NCBI RefSeq assembly: GCF_013186535.1
Contig: NZ_JABMCZ010000001.1
Span: 2,363,132 to 2,427,131, forward strand
Length of the DNA stretch: 64,000 bases
Reading direction: 5' to 3'
DNA from: Nocardia terpenica
GTDB lineage: Bacteria; Actinomycetota; Actinomycetes; Mycobacteriales; Mycobacteriaceae
The position numbers were made by a program, and so were the translations under genes. The notes under the pieces are model-generated. The model did no database searches. It saw nothing but the letters and a program-made list of their open reading frames with translations, and had not been told where the DNA came from. Positions 34,450-42,745 of the stretch are shown one piece after another. How positions within the stretch are numbered: position 1 is the stretch's first letter; each line of letters begins with the position of its first letter.

Positions 34450-35504
34450 CCGGGCATTCTCACGGAGCATCCTTCGACCGAGTGGTCGACGCGCTGCGGC
34501 AGGTGACCACCGAGGCCGCCAACCAAGCGGGGGAATGGACCAAGTTTCGTTGCCCGGTGCCCAGTCACGGGCGGAGCATGGGCGACCGGAACCCGTCGCT
34601 GGGGGTGAAGTACGACCCGCGCCGGGAAAAGACGATCGTCACCTGCTTCAGCGGCTGCCAGCAGGAAGACGTACTCACGGTGGCGCAGTTGCGGGTCCGT
34701 GATCTGTTCGACCACCTGCCCGAACGCAGCCGGACCGGCTACCGGCCGACACAGCCACGCCAACCGCAACCGGCGACGCCGACACAGCGCACTCCGCGGT
34801 CGGCGCGGCCGACGCCGACAGGCGACCTGGGTGCGGTGACCGGAGCGAGAACGCGGGTCGCGACCTACACCTACACCACGGCAGCGAACGAGCCTGTCGG
34901 GCAGGTGATCCGCTATGCGATCCCGCACGAGCACGGCATCGAGAAAACATTCAGCCAGCGCCGCTGGGAACCCGAACGTCGAGAGTGGGTGCCGGGCGGG
35001 TTCGCGCCGGTGGTCTATCAGGCGCCGATCGTGGCGTGGGCGATCGATCAGGGACACCCGATCCTGGTGTGCGAGGGCGAAAAAGACGTCGACCGCGCCA
35101 TCGCCGCCGGATACCCGGCGACCTGCAACGCCGCTGGGGCGGGCAAGTTTCGGCCCGAGCATGCCGAACAACTGCGCGGCGCAGCGCATGTGGTGATCGT
35201 CGCCGACCGCGACCGACCCGGATTCGACCACGCCCTCCAAGTCCACGACCGAGTAAATGGTCTGGTCGGACGGGTCGACGTGATGCAGGCCGCGACCGGC
35301 AAGGACTTGTCCGATCACTTCGACGCCGGGCACGACATCAACGATCTGACCTGGATCCCGCCGGATCAGCTCGCCCTCTACCGCGAAAGCCCCACCCGAT
35401 TCGCCGCACCGCGCGGGACCGGCCCACGGCAACCGTCGGCGACCTCGATGCCCCGACGGTCGGCAATGCCTGCGCCGGAGCTGGATTGGGGGCTGGACCG
35501 GTGA
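34446..35504 (+). CDS. zinc-finger/TOPRIM primase-like protein
   Basis: 352 residues. An N-terminal zinc-ribbon-like part (FRCPVPSHGRSMGDRNPSLG, then IVTCFSGCQQEDVL; Cys and His ligands visible) as in phage-type primases. A TOPRIM domain follows: HPILVCEGEKDVDRAIAAGY with the catalytic Glu, then VVIVADRDRPGFDHALQ with the DxD. No helicase P-loop is present, so it is a primase-like module without fused helicase. It probably starts DNA synthesis on element DNA, replacing the RepSA system of element B. C-terminus ELDWGLDR is the junction motif. Confidence 0.85.
   Translation: MTGHSHGASFDRVVDALRQVTTEAANQAGEWTKFRCPVPSHGRSMGDRNPSLGVKYDPRREKTIVTCFSGCQQEDVLTVAQLRVRDLFDHLPERSRTGYRPTQPRQPQPATPTQRTPRSARPTPTGDLGAVTGARTRVATYTYTTAANEPVGQVIRYAIPHEHGIEKTFSQRRWEPERREWVPGGFAPVVYQAPIVAWAIDQGHPILVCEGEKDVDRAIAAGYPATCNAAGAGKFRPEHAEQLRGAAHVVIVADRDRPGFDHALQVHDRVNGLVGRVDVMQAATGKDLSDHFDAGHDINDLTWIPPDQLALYRESPTRFAAPRGTGPRQPSATSMPRRSAMPAPELDWGLDR
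35484..35504 (+). promoter_or_regulatory. junction motif copy 4
   Basis: GATTGGGGGCTGGACCGGTG plus A; here the coupled start is GTG 35501. Confidence 0.78.
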
Positions 35505-36367
35505 AAACCCCCGACCAGTACCCGATGTGCCGGTGCGGCTGTGGCCGTCCCGGCGACCAAGGACTCGGCATGTGCAAGGCCGCCTACAGCCGGTACCGGC
35601 GCCGCGAACAGGCTTACGGCCGTTGGGAACCGCGCGTCTCCCCGGACCAAGCCCGCGCACACGCCGAGCAGTTGGTCGCGGCCGGGCTACGGCCCGCGCA
35701 TATCGCCGAACTCGCGGGCGTGGGCCAGTCGACAATGACCAATCTGGCCAAGGCCGGGCGGCAGATCAGCGCCAAGACCGAACAAGCCATCCTCGCCGTC
35801 GCAGTGCCCGAGCGGGCCGGGGATGTCACCGTCGATACCGCGCTGGTGCCGATCATCGGAGCGCGGCGTCGTATCCAGGCCCTGATCGCGTACGGGTATC
35901 CGCAAACCCACCTGGCGCATGAACTGGACATCGAGCCCAGTCACGCGACCATGGCCGCGTTGGTGGAGCGGGCGCTGCCCGAGGGACACACCGGGCAGTC
36001 CATCCCCGCGGACCGCGACCGCGCAATCAAGGCATTGTTCGACCGGTTGCAGATGACTCCCGGCCCGTCCGACCGAGCCCGCGCCTACGGCCGCGACCGT
36101 GAATGGGCATTGCCGTTCGAATGGGACGAAGACGCCCTCGACAACCCGGACAGTCACCCCACTCGCGCCCGGTGGACACCGCCGACGGCGACACAGGCGC
36201 GGCAGGACCGCTGCGCGCAGATCGTAGAGCTCACCACGCGTGGACTGTCCGCTCCACAGATCGCCGACCGCTTCGGTATCACCGTGCGCACCGTCGAACG
36301 CGTCCGGCAACACACGCGCGCCGGGGCACCGGAGCGGCCGGAGTTCGATTGGGGGCTGAGCCGGTGA
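35501..36367 (+). CDS. zinc-finger and HTH DNA-binding protein
   Basis: 288 residues from GTG 35501 inside the junction motif. An N-terminal Cys cluster (MCRCGCGRPGDQGLGMCKAA) followed by YSRYRRREQAYG is seen in actinophage and plasmid DNA-binding proteins. Two HTH-like segments: LRPAHIAELAGVGQSTMTNL (about residues 65-85) and the C-terminal LSAPQIADRFGITVRTVERV (about residues 250-270), of the LuxR/sigma-like type. Likely a regulator of element genes. Ends EFDWGLSR, another junction-motif product. Not a known named family. Confidence 0.75.
   Translation: MKTPDQYPMCRCGCGRPGDQGLGMCKAAYSRYRRREQAYGRWEPRVSPDQARAHAEQLVAAGLRPAHIAELAGVGQSTMTNLAKAGRQISAKTEQAILAVAVPERAGDVTVDTALVPIIGARRRIQALIAYGYPQTHLAHELDIEPSHATMAALVERALPEGHTGQSIPADRDRAIKALFDRLQMTPGPSDRARAYGRDREWALPFEWDEDALDNPDSHPTRARWTPPTATQARQDRCAQIVELTTRGLSAPQIADRFGITVRTVERVRQHTRAGAPERPEFDWGLSR
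36347..36367 (+). promoter_or_regulatory. junction motif copy 5
   Basis: GATTGGGGGCTGAGCCGGTG plus A; coupled start is GTG 36364. Confidence 0.76.
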
Positions 36368-36759
36368 CCGAACCCGTGGTGTATCTACTGCATTTCGACC
36401 GCCCGTACCGGCACGCCGCGCATTACACCGGCACCGCAACAGATTTGGATGCTCGGCTCGCCGACCACACCAGCGGGCGCGGCGCACGGCTGATGGAAGT
36501 CGTCACCGCCGCCGGGATCGGATTCCGCTTGGCCCGCACCTGGGTCGGCGGCCGGGCACGGGAGCGGCAGCTCAAACGCGAAGGCGGCGCTTCCCGGCAT
36601 TGCCCCGAATGTGGTGTCACCCCAACAGGTTCACGGTTCGTCGGCACCTCGGCCGCCGAGAACGCCGCCCGCCGCCGGATCGAACTCGACACCGTCGCCG
36701 ACACCTACCGCCGGATCCCGCCGACCCGGCCCGAACTCGATTGGGGGCTGGACCGATGA
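36364..36759 (+). CDS. GIY-YIG-like protein with zinc ligands
   Basis: 131 residues. The start VVYLLHFDRPYRHAAHYTGT, then DLDARLADHTSG and a GGRARERQLKR helix, follows the GIY-YIG nuclease layout (V-Y-L-L-x-F, Y-x-G, R-L-x-x-H). The central catalytic Glu is not clearly in place. HCPECGVTP could bind zinc with other residues. Members cut DNA or are inactive adaptors. GTG start 36364 overlaps the upstream stop; directly precedes the DpdA-like gene, suggesting linked action on modified or unmodified DNA (inference). Confidence 0.68.
   Translation: MTEPVVYLLHFDRPYRHAAHYTGTATDLDARLADHTSGRGARLMEVVTAAGIGFRLARTWVGGRARERQLKREGGASRHCPECGVTPTGSRFVGTSAAENAARRRIELDTVADTYRRIPPTRPELDWGLDR
36739..36759 (+). 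promoter_or_regulatory. junction motif copy 6
   Basis: GATTGGGGGCTGGACCGATG plus A; identical to copy 2 although the two upstream proteins are unrelated. Confidence 0.8.
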
Positions 36760-37529
36760 AGTTCTACCTCGGCACACACCAGCCGCAATGGCTGACTCGC
36801 GTGGATGTGCCCTTGTTCGTGTCTGACCGGACTCTGCGGCAGCGCCGCACGCTGCGGCGGGCGATGGGCCCGTGGGCCTTGGACTCCGGCGGATTCACCG
36901 AACTGTCAACCCACGGCAACTGGTCGAACGGACCCACACCCGCCGAATACGCCTCCCGCGTGTGTCGTTACCGCGAGACGGTTGGGGGCCTGATCTGGGC
37001 GGCTCCCCAGGACTGGATGTGTGAGCCGTACATCACCGCGAAAACCGGGCTGACTGTCGCCGAACGCCAGCGCCGCACCATAGGTAACTTTCTTGAATTG
37101 CGTTCGCTGGCACCGGTTTTGCCGTTCGCGCCGGTCCTGCAAGGCTGGCGCCGAGACGACTATCTCGCTTGCGTGGATCTCTACACCGCCGCTGGCGTGG
37201 ACTTGTCGGCCGAACCGATTGTCGGACTGGGGTCGGTGTGCCGACGGCAAGGAACCAGTGACGCCGCCGCGATTGTGACCGACCTGGTCGCCGCTGTGCC
37301 GGGAATCCGGTTGCACGGCTTCGGGATCAAAATCACCGGGCTTCGCCGCTACGGCGCGTTGCTGACGTCAGCGGACTCTATGGCCTGGTCATACACTGCG
37401 CGGCGGCAACCCGCCCTTACGGGCTGCGCTGGGCACCGCAACTGTGCCAACTGCCTGCGATACGTACTCGCTTGGCGGACCCGCATTCTCGCCCAGCCTC
37501 TGCAACAGCGACTGGGGGTGCTTCGATGA
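36756..37529 (+). CDS. DpdA-like (TGT-fold) deazapurine DNA-modification protein
   Basis: 257 residues. The sequence KFYLGTHQPQWLTRVDVPLF, WALDSGGFTEL (nucleophile/active-site Asp region), APQDWMCEP, LPFAPVLQGW, PIVGLGSVCRRQ, LHGFGIKITGL and SADSMAWSY fit the short phage/plasmid DpdA-like branch of the tRNA-guanine transglycosylase fold. A zinc site is likely in GCAGHRNCANCLRY. Full DpdA exchanges guanine for a 7-deazaguanine in DNA, protecting against restriction. No preQ0 synthesis genes are nearby, so precursor would have to come from the host, or this branch acts otherwise. ATG overlaps the upstream junction motif. Confidence 0.82.
   Translation: MKFYLGTHQPQWLTRVDVPLFVSDRTLRQRRTLRRAMGPWALDSGGFTELSTHGNWSNGPTPAEYASRVCRYRETVGGLIWAAPQDWMCEPYITAKTGLTVAERQRRTIGNFLELRSLAPVLPFAPVLQGWRRDDYLACVDLYTAAGVDLSAEPIVGLGSVCRRQGTSDAAAIVTDLVAAVPGIRLHGFGIKITGLRRYGALLTSADSMAWSYTARRQPALTGCAGHRNCANCLRYVLAWRTRILAQPLQQRLGVLR
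37510..37529 (+). promoter_or_regulatory. junction motif copy 7 (one base shorter)
   Basis: GACTGGGGGTGCTTCGATGA, 20 bases. Loss of one base puts the motif in a different upstream reading frame (LGVLR rather than DWGLDR), yet GGGGG and ATGA are kept. Confidence 0.68.
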
Positions 37530-38332
37530 CCCGCCGCCCGAAACCGAACCCGAGGCTGGTGTGGACCGGTGGAGACGAGCAGGTTACCCGGTTCGTATGC
37601 CAGCAGTGGTGCATCGACTTCCAGACGCTGCAGTTGCTCCGGGGTACCGGGCGCAGCCGCACCTACGAATTGATCGGCCGATGGCGGGACGGGTTTGGTG
37701 TGCTGCGGTCGGTGTCGATCAGTCCCGACAACATCGAGCGCGACGTCACCGTTGTATGGCCGTGGCCGACCGTGGCTGCGGAGCGGCTCGGGCATCCGGT
37801 GTCGGGGTGGAACCCGACCGGCACCAACATCTCTCACAAGCTCGCGGTTTCTCGTGTTCGTGCCGCGCTGTGCGGGCTGGATGAGACGTTGTGGGTGCCG
37901 GAGCGGGAGTTGTTGCGGCAGTCGGCAATTGCTGCCGGGCAGCGGCCGGGCGGGCTCATGGTCGTGGACCGGGGCGGGTTGCTGTCGCGCCCGGCTGCAG
38001 GGCTTGCTCGCGCGCATGTGCACGATGGCCATTACCTGTATCGCGGGAAGTGGCTGGCCGTCGAGGTCGAGTTGACGTTGAAGCGGCCGTCGCGGAAACG
38101 GCTGGCCGCCACCGTGTTCAACGCCTACCAGCGTGCTGCCGCTATCGACGCCGGGCTGCTGTACGTGTACGGCACCGAGGTCATCGGCCGCGCCCTCGAA
38201 CGCGCTGTTGAGGATCTCATCGCGGTGGGCCGCCTGCCTGAGCGTCCCGACATTCGGCTCCGCCCATTGAACGACGTGATCGCGCACCGCTCCATCGAGC
38301 TGCCTACGACACGAGCGGAGCGCACCGCATGA
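37526..38332 (+). CDS. replication-relaxation family protein
   Basis: 268 residues. A winged-helix start (FQTLQLLRGTGRSRTYELIG), then NISHKLAVSRVRAALCG, LWVPERELLRQSA and the telling WLAVEVELTLKRPSRKRLAA followed by VFNAYQRAA, the core of the replication-relaxation (Replic_Relax) family. These proteins occur on actinobacterial and firmicute conjugative plasmids next to VirD4/TcpA-type ATPases, and are thought to act in nicking or relaxation; biochemical proof is sparse. It is followed directly (ATGA overlap) by a coupling ATPase, consistent with a transfer module. Confidence 0.82.
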   Translation: MTRRPKPNPRLVWTGGDEQVTRFVCQQWCIDFQTLQLLRGTGRSRTYELIGRWRDGFGVLRSVSISPDNIERDVTVVWPWPTVAAERLGHPVSGWNPTGTNISHKLAVSRVRAALCGLDETLWVPERELLRQSAIAAGQRPGGLMVVDRGGLLSRPAAGLARAHVHDGHYLYRGKWLAVEVELTLKRPSRKRLAATVFNAYQRAAAIDAGLLYVYGTEVIGRALERAVEDLIAVGRLPERPDIRLRPLNDVIAHRSIELPTTRAERTA

Positions 38333-40563
38333 ACCCCTTCGACAAGTTCCTCATGCCGACCGATACCGACTGCCAGCCGCTGATCACAGCGGCCGACTGC
38401 GGCCCGGCCACTGCGCCCGCACCGAATCAGTTCCCTTCGGCGGCACCAGTTCCGATGCAGGCACCGGTCGGCGGTTGCCGTCCGATGATCACACCCACCG
38501 ATTGCGGCACGGCACCACGCCCCGGGGTCGAGCAGCGCCCGGTGCTCGACCTAACCCCGGCACCGACGTCGCAGCGTGAGTCGGGCTGGGTGCACTTCAT
38601 GAACAGCCACGACCCGAGCATGCATACCGACACCGCATGGGTGCACCACCTGGCCGGGTTTCTCGCCGACACCGGCGCCGGGGCCGGATTCACCGCCGCG
38701 GTGTTCGCCGCTGCCGCATGGCAGATCCACCGTCGGGAGTGGGAACCGGCCCGGGTGCGGAACTACGCGGCCGGGTCGCTGATTCTGCCCGCCGCCACCG
38801 CCGCGGTATCCACCTCGCTGTGGACACCGTTCGAGTTGTTCGCCCACGGCACCGCGCTGGCTGCTGAGGGCGACTGGCTGCCCGCGATGCTGGACATGAG
38901 CGTCACCGGGGTTCCGGCTGCGCTGCTGGCGGCAACCTGGTGGTGGGCGCGGCGCTGCTATCGCCTGCACACCGTCGGCAAGAAGGACATTCCCGCCACC
39001 GAACGCGCCCAGCGGCACGAAATCGACGCCAAATTCACCCAAGCACGCGAACTCGCGACACGCGCCACCCCGCTCACCGTGGTCGACGGCCACGGTCGCC
39101 GCCGCCGCATCGTGATGGGTCGCCAAGCCGCCACCGTCACCCAGCACCGCAAATCCGTTGCCGGACAGCTGGCCTCGTCCACCGACACGCTACTCACGAT
39201 CCCCTACAGCGCGGTCCGCAAACACGTTGGTGTGCTCGGTGGTCCGGGGACCGGGAAGACCACTGGGATGATCCGGTTGTCGGTGGCGGCGCATTTCGCC
39301 TCCCATGAGCGGTATCTGGCCGCTGCCGCCTTGCCGAAGGCGGCGCGGAAAGCGTTGGGTATCAAGCCGAAACGTGCCGTCGGGATCTTCCTGTCGTGCA
39401 AGGGCGGTATCGAGGACCTGGTTACCTTCGCCGACCTCAAGGCCGCTCTGCTGGCCGGGGGCGTGCATCCGTCGAGGATCGCGATGGTGCCCGCCGAGAA
39501 ACTCAATTTGTGGGGGCTGATTCCGGCGCCGCTGCGGCACGTGATCGAGGATCTCGCCCCGACGGCGAAGGCCAGCGACTCGGCGCAGAAGTTCTACGAA
39601 GAACTGCGAATCTCGCTGGTGCACTTGATCGTCGATGCCCCCGACCCTGACGCCGGGAAAGGTCCCGGCGAGAACAAGCCCGCCAATTCCAAGGAATTCA
39701 TGGCCCGGTTCGATCCGGCCTGGCTGTGGTGGGCGTGGGGCGGTGCGTTCGACGGTGAGGGCCGCTTCGTCATCCCGCCGGACCCGAAGCATCGGCCCGA
39801 ACTGAACGCGATCATCGCCGCCAACGACGGCAAACAGCCCGTGCTGCCCGCCGAAACCGCCCGTTTCGACAACCTGTTTCGCGAGCTCGACGGCGTGTTC
39901 GACGGTCCGTTCGACCTATTGGACAAGGACTACTGGTTCATTACCGTCCCGGGCACCGCGCAGAAGAGTGTCGCGACCTCGCAGGCCAAGGCCGTGATCA
40001 AGCTGGTCGAGCAGGTTGCAGCCATCCCGCACGGCTGCGAGATCACCTTCACCATCGACGAGTTCTCCCGCACGTCCGACGGAGCCAGCCTCACCGACGC
40101 CTGCGAAGCCTTGCGGTCCCAGGACGTGGCGGTCATCGTCGGCGCCCACTCCTTCGAATCCCTCGCTGGCACCGACCGGGACGCCAAACAACTGATGAAG
40201 GCATGGTCGGGCGGGCTGCTGTGCTTCGGCATGGAAGGCCCCGACGAGGTCGTCACCCTGTACGGCACCCGTCGCGCCTTGGAACCGTCCCGGCACACGC
40301 TCAAGGACCGCCACGGCGACGAGGGCCAGGTGCGCATGCAGGACGCCCTGCTCATCGATCCGAACCTGTTGCGGCGCTTGGAACCCGGCGATTGCGTCTA
40401 CGTCCGCGGCGGGACCGCCGTGTGGGGCCGGATCACCCCGCTCAACCCCGACGACATCGAGCTGTTGCCGATCCAACCCACCCCGAAACGCGCCGCGGCC
40501 CGCAACCGGCGGTGGCTACGCGCCGGTACCGCCCTCATCCAGGGCCCCGGAGCACCCGCATGA
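38329..40563 (+). CDS. VirD4/TraG-like coupling ATPase
   Basis: 744 residues. A Pro/Cys-rich N-terminus with two similar units (DCQPLITAADCGPA and GCRPMITPTDCGTA), then two to three membrane segments (FTAAVFAAAAWQIH, AAGSLILPAATAAVSTSLW, VTGVPAALLAATWWWA). The ATPase has Walker A GVLGGPGTGKTTGMIRLS near residue 305 and Walker B EITFTIDEFSRTSDG near residue 575, then DVAVIVGAHSFESLAG and RLEPGDCVYVRGG, typical of T4SS coupling proteins. It should pump DNA at the membrane, with the replication-relaxation protein as partner. It is not FtsK/TraB-like. ATGA overlaps on both sides. Confidence 0.85.
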   Translation: MNPFDKFLMPTDTDCQPLITAADCGPATAPAPNQFPSAAPVPMQAPVGGCRPMITPTDCGTAPRPGVEQRPVLDLTPAPTSQRESGWVHFMNSHDPSMHTDTAWVHHLAGFLADTGAGAGFTAAVFAAAAWQIHRREWEPARVRNYAAGSLILPAATAAVSTSLWTPFELFAHGTALAAEGDWLPAMLDMSVTGVPAALLAATWWWARRCYRLHTVGKKDIPATERAQRHEIDAKFTQARELATRATPLTVVDGHGRRRRIVMGRQAATVTQHRKSVAGQLASSTDTLLTIPYSAVRKHVGVLGGPGTGKTTGMIRLSVAAHFASHERYLAAAALPKAARKALGIKPKRAVGIFLSCKGGIEDLVTFADLKAALLAGGVHPSRIAMVPAEKLNLWGLIPAPLRHVIEDLAPTAKASDSAQKFYEELRISLVHLIVDAPDPDAGKGPGENKPANSKEFMARFDPAWLWWAWGGAFDGEGRFVIPPDPKHRPELNAIIAANDGKQPVLPAETARFDNLFRELDGVFDGPFDLLDKDYWFITVPGTAQKSVATSQAKAVIKLVEQVAAIPHGCEITFTIDEFSRTSDGASLTDACEALRSQDVAVIVGAHSFESLAGTDRDAKQLMKAWSGGLLCFGMEGPDEVVTLYGTRRALEPSRHTLKDRHGDEGQVRMQDALLIDPNLLRRLEPGDCVYVRGGTAVWGRITPLNPDDIELLPIQPTPKRAAARNRRWLRAGTALIQGPGAPA

Positions 40564-41135
40564 GTCCCGCCCGCGACTTCGGCGACAACGCCGACCAATC
40601 CGGCGACCGCGACCCCGACAACACCGACCACCCGACCGACAAGGAGGACCACGACATGACCACACCCGACCCCATCGACCCCCACCAGACCGGCCCCGAA
40701 CGAGCCATCGAAGCCCCCAAACCATCCAGCGGCCCTCGCGACGTCGACGCCCCCACCGCCGGACAGCTGTATCAGATGTTCCCCGACGCCTTCCCGGCCA
40801 ACAGTCCGGAGCGGCGCAAGCGCCACCTTGCCGCCGTCCCGGATTCCGGCGACGTCGCCACTCTGCCCGCCGAACCTTGTGACGACGACAACGACCCGCT
40901 CATCGCGACCGCCCTGCGCTGGCGAGCCGTCATCACTTTCTGGTGGCGCCCCGCCGCCACCGCCGTCGTGTTCGTCGTTGTAGCGGTGGTCGCGTTCTTC
41001 GCCGCCGGGACCGCGGTCGGCGTCGCCTGGTGCGTTCTTGGCATCGCAAAGACCGCCCACACTATTTGGCACGTCCACGGCCGCCCCAGCCTCCGCCAGT
41101 TCACCCGCGCCCGGCGAGGAGGCGGCGCCTGGTGA
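40560..41135 (+). CDS. membrane protein downstream of the coupling ATPase
   Basis: 191 residues. A long acidic, Asp/Pro-rich N-terminus (about 115 residues, QSGDRDPDNTDHPTDKEDHD) precedes two hydrophobic helices (FWWRPAATAVVFVVVAVVAF and FAAGTAVGVAWCVLGIAKTA) and a basic C-terminus (RPSLRQFTRARRGGG). ATGA overlap with the ATPase gene suggests it is a membrane accessory of transfer. The segment YQMFPDAFPANSPERRKRHL is unremarkable. Unknown family. Confidence 0.72.
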   Translation: MSPARDFGDNADQSGDRDPDNTDHPTDKEDHDMTTPDPIDPHQTGPERAIEAPKPSSGPRDVDAPTAGQLYQMFPDAFPANSPERRKRHLAAVPDSGDVATLPAEPCDDDNDPLIATALRWRAVITFWWRPAATAVVFVVVAVVAFFAAGTAVGVAWCVLGIAKTAHTIWHVHGRPSLRQFTRARRGGGAW

Positions 41136-41200
41136 GTACCGACCCGGGCATCACCTACTTCGCCCATCGACGGCTGCCGACCTCAATCAGTGAGGAGTGA
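41132..41200 (+). CDS. possible 22-residue leader peptide
   Basis: GTG 41132 overlaps the upstream stop (GTGA) and reads 22 codons to TGA 41200. The last codons GAGGAGTGA form the ribosome-binding site of the next gene (ATG 41207). It may exist only to couple translation. Weak evidence. Confidence 0.3.
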   Translation: MSTDPGITYFAHRRLPTSISEE

Positions 41201-41206
41201 ATCATT

Positions 41207-42745
41207 ATGTCCGACACCACATCCGAAGTCGATCAGATCACCCATGCACTCAGCTCCCTGGGGCATCGGGTCCATCACGTCATCAGCACGTGGCGGGCGG
41301 CCAACCCGACCGCTCGCCGGGTGCCGCGCAGCGTGCGGCGCGAGATCAACCATCTGATCAAAGCCGATAACCAGGAGCGGGAGTTCGCTCATGCTCAGGA
41401 GCGGGCTCGCATCGAGCGGCAGGTGATCGAGTACCGGTCGAATCTGTTGCGCGACCGTGAGATCCGCTCGTGGGACACTCAGGCCACCTGGTTCGAGCGG
41501 CAACGGCAGCTGGCTGTCCGGCACGAGCAGTTGCGTGGCAGCATCTACACCACCGGCCATCTCACCGCCATCGAACGCGGGCGAGCCGACCGCGCGCTCG
41601 CTATCGCCCACACTCACCCGCACATCCCGGTCAAGGCTGTGTTCGGCAAGCCCCGCGGTCTGGAGGCGCTCAAGGCGCGGCTGCACGACGGATTCACCCG
41701 GCTGCGCGCCGGACTGGCCGGTCCCGCCGAGCAGCGGCGCCTGCGACAGTGGCAGCAGCTACACCACGAACGCGCCGCACAAGCGATCCAGACCCTAGAC
41801 CGTTCCGAAGCACTGGCACGGGACTGGGAGAACCAGCCTATCGACCTGGTTCCGGTCGAAATGCCGACCCGCGCAACCGCTCCCACGTCGCCACCGGCTG
41901 AGCCGGAGGTGTCGTTGAGCGAGCTGACCGCGCGTATCGATCTCTACGCCGAGGTGCTGCGGTACCGCGACCAATACCGCGGCGACAACCCGGAAACGAT
42001 GAAACCGTTCGACCACGCCAACGCCCGCATGCGCGACCGCATCCTCGCCGACGCCCGCAAGCTCGGCCCCGAACAGGCCGCCCTGATCAATACCGCGCTA
42101 TCCCACATCGATCACGTCCATCGCGACCAGCCTGCCCCCGGCACCGGGCCCGCCGAACAGGACCGAGCCGACCGCCACATCGACCAGAACCCGGTCGGCG
42201 ATGGTTCCGGTCCGGCCCGGCCGCAGCAGGTCGACGACCGCGGGTACCAGGTGACCGTCGCCACCGCCGAGTTCCTGAGCAAGCATCCCGAACTCGCCGA
42301 CCGCACCGAGGTCACCTCCCTCACCGACGGCTACACCTGGGCTTTGGATCAGCTGGCCGACGACGCCAAAGGCTGGCCCGATCAGGCCGATCTGGTTGTC
42401 GAGATGCGCCGCCCCGGCGATAAAGCACCGATCTATCAGGCGACCGGGCCGCGCGGCATGGTCATTGACGAGGTGGTCTCCTGGCAGATCGAGCACGACA
42501 AGACCCCACTGGCCGAACTGGAGCAGCTGCGCACCGAGTTGCGCGCCGCCCGCGCCGAGAACGACCGGCTCCGCGTCGAAAACACCGATCTGGTAAGGAA
42601 ATTCGCCGACAACGACCTCACCCGCCAGCCCACACCCGGCACCGCCGCCGCCGCGCCGAGGATGCCGGGCGGGCCGAAGCTGGCGCAGCCGATCTTCGCC
42701 GGACCGATCATCACCCGGCCCGTCGTGAACGGACTCGACCGATGA
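41207..42745 (+). CDS. large helical protein of unknown function
   Basis: 512 residues. N-terminal 200 residues are Arg/Glu-rich coiled-coil-like helices (RREINHLIKADNQEREFAHA, RARIERQVIEYRSNLLRDRE, RLRQWQQLHHERAAQAIQTL), the middle is a helical domain (TARIDLYAEVLRYRDQYRGD), and a second coiled coil follows (LEQLRTELRAARAENDRLRV). The tail IITRPVVNGLDR matches the next protein's tail (VITRPVLPQIGGLDR). Good GAGGAGTGA upstream. Could be a scaffold or mobilisation accessory; no family known. Confidence 0.75.
   Translation: MSDTTSEVDQITHALSSLGHRVHHVISTWRAANPTARRVPRSVRREINHLIKADNQEREFAHAQERARIERQVIEYRSNLLRDREIRSWDTQATWFERQRQLAVRHEQLRGSIYTTGHLTAIERGRADRALAIAHTHPHIPVKAVFGKPRGLEALKARLHDGFTRLRAGLAGPAEQRRLRQWQQLHHERAAQAIQTLDRSEALARDWENQPIDLVPVEMPTRATAPTSPPAEPEVSLSELTARIDLYAEVLRYRDQYRGDNPETMKPFDHANARMRDRILADARKLGPEQAALINTALSHIDHVHRDQPAPGTGPAEQDRADRHIDQNPVGDGSGPARPQQVDDRGYQVTVATAEFLSKHPELADRTEVTSLTDGYTWALDQLADDAKGWPDQADLVVEMRRPGDKAPIYQATGPRGMVIDEVVSWQIEHDKTPLAELEQLRTELRAARAENDRLRVENTDLVRKFADNDLTRQPTPGTAAAAPRMPGGPKLAQPIFAGPIITRPVVNGLDR
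42731..42745 (+). promoter_or_regulatory. diverged junction motif (copy 8)
   Basis: GGACTCGACCGATGA keeps only the right half of the motif; the G-run is lost, but the tail still reads GLDR. Confidence 0.45.

Noticed and set aside
31334..36759. DWGLDR C-terminal tails as a functional peptide tag (degron or secretion signal)
   Set aside because: One-base indels in two copies change the encoded tail while the nucleotide motif is kept, so a DNA/RNA role explains the data better. Not excluded for the remaining copies.
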